A stretch of 64,000 nt of DNA from Solea solea (taxonomy: Eukaryota > Chordata > Actinopteri > Pleuronectiformes > Soleidae), in assembly GCF_958295425.1 (NCBI RefSeq), contig NC_081149.1:26198495-26262494 (forward strand), written 5' to 3'. Positions 56,962 through 64,000 of the stretch are shown piece after piece; within the stretch, counting starts at the first letter, position 1; every line of letters starts with the position of its first letter. The translations under genes were made by a program, and so were the position numbers. Under the pieces are notes generated by a model that was not told the DNA's origin, did no database searches, and saw only the letters and a program-made list of their open reading frames with translations.

Positions 56962-58086
56962 TCACCCCAGGTCCAGGAAGCGTCTCTTAGTCTTTTTGTC
57001 AAAGACGATGGTTGGACTGTCGGAGTCACCTGATACCAACACTGACACACACACACACAGAGTGGATATGTGTGAAGCAAACAAACAACACAATTACAAC
57101 ACAACAAATAAGTGTGTCTGAAGGTGTGCGTGTACAGGTGTGTGTCTGCATGTGTGCGTGTACAGGTGTGTGTCTGCAGGTGTGTGTGTACAGGTGTGTG
57201 TCTGCAGGTGTGCGTGTACAGGTGTGTGTCTGCAGGTGTGCGTGTACAGGTGTTTGTCTGCAGGTGTGTACCTTCACTGTCGGGCCTCCTGTTCCTCCTA
57301 AGAAACACAGGTGATCCATCAGAGGAGGGACAGGACTTGGATGACGAGCTGCCTGGTGTCACCAAAACCTCCTGGGACGTGGCATTGGTCAGCTGGTGGT
57401 ACCGCCCTCGTGGGGGCGGAGCCAATGAGGTGCCTCCATCCTCTGGAGACCGACTCACCTGAGGAGTTCATGCAAAGATTTTCATTGGTCTCAGTAACGT
57501 GGTCTCTGTTCTTGGAGCCTGTGCCAAGCTCTGATTGGTCTCACCAGTGAAGTATCAAAGGAGAAGGCGGGGCTTCGAGCTGACAGCAGTGAATCAGGGG
57601 AGGGGGCGGAACCCCGCATGGCTAGGTGAAGAGGTGAGTGGGTGGAGAGTAAGGAAGTGTCCTGAAAAAACAAACAATGACGACAAACATGAATGTTGTT
57701 ACTGTGATGATGTCATCAAACAGGAAGTAAAATCTGCACCTTCCTGTCAAGGCTGTCGTCACCCTCTGTCGAGCTCAGGCTGTCACGGAAACGGGACCTA
57801 GAGGGGCGGTGCCTGCGGGCTTTGACAGACAGCTGAGCACGTTCTTTCTGGATACTGTTGTCCAACAACTCTGTCTCTGGGACCGCCTCATCTAACACAC
57901 ACACACAGACACACACACGTGTCACACATGTTAAAGGTGTGAATTATGACAGATTTCAGATTATAATCTATAATCTAACCCTGCTTTTAAAGAATGCCTG
58001 ATTTTTAGCAACCAACGACTTCCTGTTTATACCTTTTTTGGTCAAATTGTGTATTGTGTTCATGTGGAAGCAACCTGTGTGTGTGT

Positions 58087-58128
<42 letters not shown>

Positions 58129-58882
58129 CTGTCTGTGTGTGTGTGTCTCTGTGTGTGTGTCTCTGTTTGTGGGTGTGTATATGTGTGTGTGTGTGTCTCT
58201 GTGTGTGTCTGTGTGTATGTGTGTCTCTGTGTGTGTGTCTCTGTGTGTGTGTGTGTGTGTGTGCGTCTGTCTGTGTGTGTGTGTCTGTGTGTGTGTCTGT
58301 GTGTGTGTCTCTGTGTGTGTGTGTGTGTCTCTGTTTGTGGGTGTGTATATGTGTGTGTGTGTGTCTCTGTGTGTGTCTGTGTGTATGTGTGTCTCTGTGT
58401 GTGTGTGTGTGAGTGTGTGTCTCTCTCTGTGTGTGTGTCTCTGTGTGTGTATGCGTGTCTCTGTGTGTGTGTCTGTGTGTGTGTGTGTGTGTCTTTCTCT
58501 GTGTGTATGCGTGTCTCTGTGTGTGTGTGTGTGTGTGAGTGTGTGTCTCTCTGTGTGTGTATGTGTGTCTCTGTGTGTGTGTCTCAGTGTGTGTGTGCGT
58601 GTGTGTCTTTCTCTGTGTGTGTCTCTGTGTGTGTGTGTGTGTGTGAGTGTGTGTGTCTCTGTGTGTATGTGTGTCTCTGTGTGTGTGTCTGTGTGTGTGT
58701 GTGTGTGTCTTTCTCTGTGTGTATCTCTGTGTGTGTCTCTGTGTGTGTGTGTGTGTGAGTGTGTGTCGCTCTGTGTGTGTGTCTCTGTGTGTGTGTGTCT
58801 TTCTCTGTGTGTATCTCTGTGTGTGTGTCTCTGTGTGTGTCTGGGTGTGAGACTCACCAAAAACGTTGTCTGCGTCGTCCAT
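55623..58882 (-). CDS. samd14: SAMD14-like SAM-domain protein, complete, 10 exons
   Basis: Exons: 58882-58858, 57891-57740, 57661-57545, 57458-57272, 57029-56966, 56836-56768, 56634-56520, 56194-56099, 55994-55836, 55757-55623. They total 1119 nt, 372 aa plus stop, and all junctions are in phase (human SAMD14 is 417 aa). The start is [20 protein letters not shown], with a strong Kozak context. Conserved blocks follow: [33 protein letters not shown], a [19 protein letters not shown] block, [18 protein letters not shown], and [14 protein letters not shown] domain (about 287-350, [19 protein letters not shown]) follows, then a basic helical tail ending EQEQRKN. The SAM and tail resemble neurabins, but the N-terminal blocks identify SAMD14. 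In mammals it is a scaffold that binds actin-capping protein and supports KIT signalling in erythroid cells; that role is carried over from the family. Introns are rich in GT-type repeats. Confidence 0.9.
56232..56493 (+). repeat. Interspersed element with degenerate TTAGGG-like core, in samd14 intron 7
   Basis: GGGTATTACTAATGTTGTGG, GGGACCTAAGACTGTTTAC, then GGTTAGGGTTAGGATTAG-like core, and GCAATGTCCCCTCAAGTCAT. A reverse copy lies at 61743-61991. This is a common teleost repeat, not a telomere. Confidence 0.75.
57118..57272. repeat. 28-bp minisatellite in samd14 intron 4
   Basis: Five to six copies of CAGGTGTGCGTGTACAGG plus TGTGTGTCTG abut the donor of the exon at 57272-57458. A pure GT tract lies at 56895-56962. 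Confidence 0.9.
58080..58852. repeat. GT/CT compound microsatellite in samd14 intron 1
   Basis: About 770 bases of GTGTGTCTCTGTGTGTGTCT-type repeat with GTATGTGTGTCTCTG variants. It contains a near-exact duplicate of roughly 170 bases (58130-58270 versus 58270-58410, both with GTTTGTGGGTGTGTATATG). It starts six bases from the exon 1 donor region. Confidence 0.95.
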
Positions 58883-59116
58883 GGTGACGTGACTCAGCTG
58901 AAAGTTTAGAAGTTTAAATAATGACCAGGCCACACACACACTGAGTCAGAGTATGGTGGCTCATGAGGATCAGAGAGAGAACACACACACACACACACAC
59001 ACACAAAACTGCAGAGTCAGAGTAGCACAAGTAAAGATGGAGGACACGGACGGGGGGGGGGGCTGAAAGATGATGATCAAGGAAAAAAATACACACAGAC
59101 ACACACACAGACAAGC

Positions 59117-59153
<37 letters not shown>

Positions 59154-59362
59154 CACGCACACACACTCACCTCTCTCTCCTCCACTGTTACCCTGTGAGT
59201 CTTCTTCCTCTTCCACTTCCTCGTCTTCTTCGGCTGAGGCTGCAGAGACTGAGCTGCTTTGACAGGGAGGTTCGGGGGGGGGGAGGAGGGGGCGGGGCTG
59301 TAAAAGGGACAGCAACACAAAATATCATCCTCCTTTTTGTCTGGATCCTCATTGGTCAGCAT
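58883..59362 (-). other. samd14: Candidate upstream exon and N-terminal extension of samd14
   Basis: An open frame at 59362-59171 starts MLTNEDPDKKEDDILCCCPF and ends VTVEERE at a strong donor (GAGAGAG then GTGAGT). The next exon downstream has an acceptor (ACTTTCAG) at 58898/58897, and joining the two keeps frame through LSHVT into the normal MDDADNVF start. This would add 69 residues, with a triple cysteine that could be palmitoylated and a lysine-rich block. An in-frame TAA lies just upstream of the ATG. The mammalian protein, as I know it, has no such extension. The segment may be a real alternative N-terminus, a 5' UTR exon, or chance. Confidence 0.35.
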
Positions 59363-59423
59363 CTGTTACCATGGTGAATTATCAAATTAATAACACTGAT
59401 TATCATCCAACCTTAAACCTGAA

Positions 59424-59520
59424 GTTAACTGGATAATAACCAGAGTTTAAACTTGACGTTAACTGGATAATAACCAGAGTTTAAACTTGACGTTAACTGG
59501 ATAATAACCAGAGTTAAAAT
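59424..59520. repeat. Short 35-bp tandem repeat
   Basis: Three copies of GTTAACTGGATAATAACCAG plus AGTTTAAACTTGAC upstream of samd14. Confidence 0.85.
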
Positions 59521-59655
59521 AAGACATTTTCATTCAAATGAATGAAACATGTTGAGAAGGTTTGCAGACAGTCACTAGGGTGCGCTGTAGGTTTGCTTGT
59601 CTATTCTAACAGGATGTAAAGAGGAAGGGGGAGGATGAGTAGGCAGGGCCAGAGA

Positions 59656-59691
<36 letters not shown>

Positions 59692-60414
59692 CCTGTTTGA
59701 GTGATTTGGACTCGCCCCTTCAGGATCAGAGGAGAAACAAACAGCAGGATGAAGGTTGGACACGACTTTAAGTTTAACTTTAACTACAGGTAAACAAACT
59801 AACTTTATTAACTTTTTATTCTAACTACCGAGAAAATTCAACTTTGCCGAGTTTATAAAACCTTTGGACTCTGATTATAGGGCGTGTGTGTGTTTGTGTG
59901 TGTGTGTGTGTGTGTGTCTGTGTGTGTGTGTCTGTTCAAAGTTTGACATAAATCTTATGTTTCTTTGTTGTACAGTTTATAGGGTGACGCAGGTCATGTG
60001 ATCACATTATAAACACGCACCTGTGTGTTTCCTGTAAACATGATCAGATTACCTCATTTTACAGGCTCAATCAGATTAGATTAGGACACGGGAATAATCA
60101 TAATACATTAGAGTACAAAATAATTGGATTATGTTAAATGATCACAGTGTGTTCACAGAGATAATCCCATCAAAGCATGTTTCATCACAGCAATAATCAG
60201 ATTACATCACAGCACAGGAATAATCCCATTACATTGGATTGCAAGAATAAACAGATTATATTGTACTGATTACCAGGTTACATCTGTCCCACACTTGAGG
60301 ATTTTTAAATCTGACCACAGATGAGAGATTAGAGCGGAACCACACACATGCTGTTGATATCACAATATAAACACTAACTGTGCTTAGTCAGTCGCTGTTG
60401 TGTGTGTGGTGTTA

Positions 60415-60725
60415 CATCTGCTAACACTTGCTAACACTTGCTAACATCTGCTAACACCTGCTTACATCTGCTAATACATGTTAACATCTGCTAATGCATG
60501 TTAACATCTGCTGGCACCTGCTAACCCCTGCTAATACATGTTAAAGTCTGCTAACATCTGCTCATACATGTGAACATCTGCTAACACCTGCTAACATCTG
60601 CTAATACATGTTAACATCTGCTGGCACCTGCTAACCCCTGCTAATACATGTTAAAATCTGCTAACATCTGCTCATACATGTGAACACCTGCTAACATCTG
60701 CTAATACCTGCTAACATCTGCAAGT
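60415..60725. repeat. Minisatellite of CTAACATCTG modules
   Basis: Repeats of CTGCTAACACCTGCTAACAT and CTGCTAATACATGTTAACAT. Part of it is a longer duplicated block (60480-60560 and 60600-60680). A small remnant is at 61140-61205. Confidence 0.9.
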
Positions 60726-60739
60726 GCAGGGGAGGGGCT

Positions 60740-61135
60740 AAATTGCAGGGGAGGGGCTGAGATAAGTGCTATGACAGAAGATGCTCCTGGAAGTGCTGGG
60801 TCTTCAAGAGCTTCTTGAAGACAGACAGGGACGTCCCTGTTCTGGTAGCGCTCGGTAGATCATTCCACCAACATCTGGATTGTTTGTGCGGGGTGTTGGC
60901 ACCGCCAGAACATAATTCTTTGATGAACTGAGTCATCGAGGGGTAACCGTTAGGCGAGCATTTAAGTCGGTGGGAGCAGACCCATGAAGCACTTTTAGAC
61001 TAGCATCAGGGATTTGAATTTAAGGGAAGCCAGAGGAGCTCAATGAGCAGAGGGGGAACATGAAGATCAGGCGCACCGCCGCATTCTGGACCATGTGTAC
61101 TGGTTTCACAGCACAGGTCAGGAGGCCTGTTAGCA
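60740..61135. mobile_element. Interspersed repeat, family unsure
   Basis: CAGACAGGGACGTCCCTGTT, CTCGGTAGATCATTCCACCA, GCACCGCCGCATTCTGGACC and CAGGAGGCCTGTTAGCAGGG are typical of a repeat widespread in teleosts. No intact coding frame remains. Confidence 0.5.
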
Positions 61136-61262
61136 GGGTGTTAGCAGTAGTCAAGTTAACATCTGTTAATACATGCTAATTCATGCTAACATCCGCTAAC
61201 ACGTGTGTTGCGTGAAAAATTAAAGTGAAAGATTTGTTGAAGTTTTCAACACACGCACACGC

Positions 61263-61298
<36 letters not shown>

Positions 61299-62587
61299 CA
61301 ATAACAGGAGGCTTGTTCTGTTTACAAAGGGAAGTGTCTGCTCTTCCTGGCTGCTCTAAGCCCCACCCACAGGGCCATGATGTCACAGTGTGTGTGTGTG
61401 TTTGTGTGTGTGTGTTTCCTGTCATTGTAAAGGAACCATTTTTGGATGTACTTGTGTGTTTATCTGCTCCTCACAACTTTAAAGGGCTTTTTCAGGTTAA
61501 AGGTCAGGGTTTGTCATTTAGTTGTGATGGTTTAAGTTAGAGTAAAGGGTAAGAGAGTGTGTGTGTGTGTGCTCATTAACAATGCTGTACCTGGCCCAGG
61601 TGTGTGTGTGTGTGTGTGTGTGAGTGAGTGAGTGAGAGAGACTCTGGAATTCCACTGCTCCCGCTCACCCCTCCCCCATCTGCTTGTCTGGGTCTCTAAG
61701 CCACACCCACACCAGTATCACACACACACACACACACACACACGTTGGACATTCATGACTTGAGGGGACATTGCATTGACTTACATTCATTTCCTGGAGA
61801 CTTACTCTAACCATAACCACAATTACTACTGGCCTAATCCTAACCCTAACCTTCCCCTAACCCTTACCTCAACCTAACCTTAAAACACATCTTCACCTTA
61901 AAATGTAGTCATTTTCGTTGTGGGGACTTGATTTTGGTCCCCATAATGTGACTGTGTAAACAGTTTTAGGTCCCCACAACATTAGTAATACCTGCACACC
62001 CACACACATATCTACAACAAAGTGTGTGAAAGAGTAACTGGAGCTGTCAATCATCAAACCAAGATCGAAGGTTTTTTTTTCGGGACACACCCATCGACCA
62101 ATCAGGAGAGTCAAAGGATATAAAGGAAAAGTTCACCAAGCTGACATGTCACATCATCATCTCAGGAGCCAATCAGGACCTTTCTCCATGTGTGAGAGCT
62201 GGGTGTGGTCAGTCAGTCAGAAATAACCACGTCTCAAACATGACCACACCCATAGACACTCACAGGAATGTGTGTGTGTGTGTACATGTTGTTGCCTGTC
62301 TCTGTTCATTACAGTCAAAGTTCAGTGGTTGTTGTTCTTATAGTTCATGTATGAACATGAACTAACACATACTTTATTCACAAAGAACACACACATATAT
62401 GGAAGTGAACAAGTGCCACACAACGGCTTCTCTGCACACACACACACACACACACAGTACATGCTCTGAGTTTTCAGGTTCTCTGAGTTTTCAGGTTCTC
62501 CAGGTTCCCTGGGTTCTCTGAGTTTTGAGGTTCTCCAGGTCCTCTGGGTTCCAAAAACATGCAGATGTTACTCTGTAGTTACTGTGC
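61136..62587. other. Intergenic between samd14 and arhgap27: microsatellites and repeat copies
   Basis: Holds CA/GT tracts at 61258-61295, 61389-61418, 61600-61622 and 61722-61743, and a fragment resembling the TTAGGG-type element (61420-61560). A CTGAGTTTTCAGGTTCTC direct repeat (62466-62545) is also present. No coding evidence was seen. Confidence 0.5.
61743..61991 (-). repeat. Reverse copy of the TTAGGG-like interspersed element
   Basis: GACTTGAGGGGACATTGCAT, CCTAATCCTAACCCTAAC and TAGGTCCCCACAACATTAG mirror 56232-56493. Both copies are flanked by CA/GT runs. Confidence 0.75.
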
Positions 62588-62775
62588 TCAACAAGCAGCG
62601 GGTGCTGCTGGGATCCCCTCCCAAAGCACTCGCAGGCGGTCATTCTCACAGTAGCGTCCGCAGCAGTCCCAGCCTGCGGTCAGAGCAGAGAGGAGACCCT
62701 CACCACTCCGCGTCCAGGCTGCTAATGAATCGCGCATGCACATGCTCGTTAAATGTTTGATGTCATTGTTTTTCT
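62588..62775 (-). other. Unassigned minus-strand open segment with splice-like edges
   Basis: Minus strand: a good acceptor (TTCTATTTCCACAG) at about 62776 opens a frame KNNDIKHLTSMCMRDSLAAW ... GWDCCGRYCENDRLRVLWEG that ends PAAPAAC and stop at 62588. Codon use and lack of repeats look exon-like, but I do not recognise the peptide. A donor-like GTGGTGAGGG inside it (about 62700) would also allow a 5' UTR exon of samd14, which is transcribed in this direction. CpG content is raised. Confidence 0.3.
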
Positions 62776-62907
62776 GTGGAAATAGAAAAAGATCACATGA
62801 TAAGAAATGATGACATAATACTACATGTTTTTTTCTGAATAGCTCTGACCTTTGACCCTTGGACTTCAGAATCAGGGGTGTGGTCTGAGGAACCAAGGGT
62901 CATCACC

Positions 62908-63969
62908 ATGGCAACAACGTCCCCCCTGCTCAACAGTGGTGAGTCCTTTACCGAGTATTAGTTGATACAATAGTAGGCTAGTTAATGTTCATTTGGACCT
63001 GTTGTTTTTAGGTTTGGGTCTGGTCCTGGTGGAGTTCCAGTATGAGTACCAGGGTCGGGATGGAGTGCTGGTTTCTATCAAACCCAATGAGCGCTATGTT
63101 CTGCTAGCTAAGACCAATGACCACTGGTGGCAGGTCCGGAGAGACTGCAGCTCCAAGCCCTTCTACATACCTGCCAAGTATGTCAAGGAGCTGCCATCAG
63201 ACTTCCCCTCTCCCCTGGACTTTGCTGATCAAAGTCCTGATCCAGTACTGGTTCCTGTGGCAGCACCAGTTCCTGTCCCTGTGCCCATTCCTGTTCCAAA
63301 GACTCTGGAGGAGCCCAGTGGGAACAGAACCAAACCAGGGGATGAGGTGACCATAAGGCTCAGACCTGATGTCTCTACCGGCTACCGTAAGACTGAGAAC
63401 CGCATGTCAACATTTGGTGTCCCACTTGACTTGAATGACCTGCCGGTGACCACCAGTCCCCCTGCTCCTCCTGTAGAGACCGGAACCTTAATAGAGACCG
63501 ACAGCAGCATGAGCAAAAAGCAGGCCCCCCTGCTGGGATGTCTGGAGGAGCACGGGGACTCTGGAAAATCTCGACTCCCAAATTTTAGCCCAGCAGAACC
63601 CACCTCCGTGCCCCGGGCCCAGACCCAGACCCAGCCCATTCCTGTGGAGACACCAGTGGTCCCTGTTAATGCTTTAGTCTCCCCCAGTAATGATACCCAC
63701 AGCACAACTGCAGGCACCCATGTCAAACAGGAGTCTCCCATACAGCAGAAGGAGGAACAAGAGGAGGAGCAGGAGGAGGAGCAAGATGTGGAGGAGCAGC
63801 AGGAGAGCAGTGAGGAAGAGGAGGAGGAGCAAGATTCACTGAAGGATTCAAACCATATCTATGAGTCCATTCAGGACCTGAACCTGGACCTGGAGTCTCT
63901 GGTCAGAGGAAGAGAGAATTCTGAAGGACCACCTGACACTGCACCGGCTCCACCCCCCTCTCAGGTCAG
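62908..63969 (+). CDS. arhgap27: ARHGAP27-like Rho GTPase-activating protein, first two coding exons (partial)
   Basis: Exon 1 is 62908-62938 (MATTSPLLNSG) and exon 2 is 63012 to about 63969, where CAGGTCAG is followed by GTGAAT; a donor five bases earlier is also possible. The first 330 residues contain an N-terminal SH3 domain (about 14-75: VEFQYEYQGRDGVLVSIKPN, HWWQVRRD, FYIPAKYVKELP). A disordered stretch follows, with a Pro-Val run (PVPVPVPIPVP), a Glu/Gln-rich acidic region (about 280-305) and a tyrosine motif NHIYESIQDL. The family (ARHGAP9, 12, 15, 27) carries SH3, WW, PH and RhoGAP domains and switches off Rac/Cdc42-type GTPases. The WW, PH and GAP parts must lie beyond the window. 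The SH3 is closest to ARHGAP27 among members I recall, and ARHGAP12 is the main alternative. Confidence 0.8.
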
Positions 63970-64000
63970 GTGAATTTGTTTTGTTGGGGGGCAGGGCTAC

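Noticed and set aside
58038..58939. Open frames of 234-323 codons on both strands (Cys/Val and Thr/His repeats)
   Set aside because: Products of the GT/CT array. One of them merely reads from the real samd14 exon 1 into its intron.
61795..61880. Telomeric or interstitial telomere repeat (CCTAACCCTAAC)
   Set aside because: Only a few degenerate units within an interspersed element that has a second, inverted copy at 56232-56493.

Overview
This is vertebrate nuclear DNA, almost certainly from a ray-finned (teleost) fish; the species cannot be read from the sequence. The evidence is split genes with canonical GT-AG introns, long CA/GT and AT microsatellites, and interspersed repeats typical of teleosts: tRNA-derived SINEs with a shared tail, RTE- and Rex/L2-like LINE fragments, and a hAT-type MITE. 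There are no prokaryotic operons, CRISPR arrays, insertion sequences or phage genes. Exon models below were built by hand from translated homology, splice sites and codon phase. All five complete models close in frame.

Layout. 1-7237: repeat-rich DNA with no recognised gene, including a 32-bp minisatellite and SINEs; its right end should hold the trpm4 3' UTR. 7238-32209 (minus): complete trpm4-type TRPM channel, 27 coding exons, 1258 codons plus stop. Its introns hold a large TATACATA compound microsatellite split by a 5'-truncated RTE insertion, a degenerate LINE, trinucleotide arrays, and a 42-bp copy of part of its own exon 24. 32210-36022: intergenic, with a SINE, a GATATC-rich repeat and a near-perfect hairpin. 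36023-40655 (minus): complete prmt1, 10 exons, 345 aa. 40656-44153: intergenic between the divergent genes prmt1 and ube2m, with a LINE-type insertion and a SINE. 44154-47811 (plus): complete ube2m (NEDD8-conjugating E2), 6 exons, 185 aa, with a 1.6-kb minisatellite in intron 1. 49672-53535 (minus): complete TRIM E3 ligase (RING, two B-boxes, coiled coil, PRY-SPRY), 11 exons, 614 aa, tail-to-tail with ube2m. 55623-58882 (minus): complete samd14-like gene, 10 exons, 372 aa, with a possible extra upstream exon. 62908-63969 (plus): first two coding exons of an arhgap27-like RhoGAP, running off the window.

The genes are ordinary housekeeping or signalling loci and do not form one pathway. They comprise a Ca2+-activated monovalent cation channel, an arginine methyltransferase, a neddylation E2, a RING E3 ligase, a SAM-domain scaffold and a Rho GTPase-activating protein. 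trpm4 and prmt1 are neighbours on human 19q13.33. UBE2M lies in 19q13.43, and SAMD14 and ARHGAP27 in 17q21, so the block mixes regions that are separate in human. I found no convincing undescribed biological system. The most unusual items are the self-derived exon fragment in trpm4, the hairpin at 34.45 kb, the possible extra samd14 exon and an unassigned minus-strand open frame near 62.6-62.8 kb.
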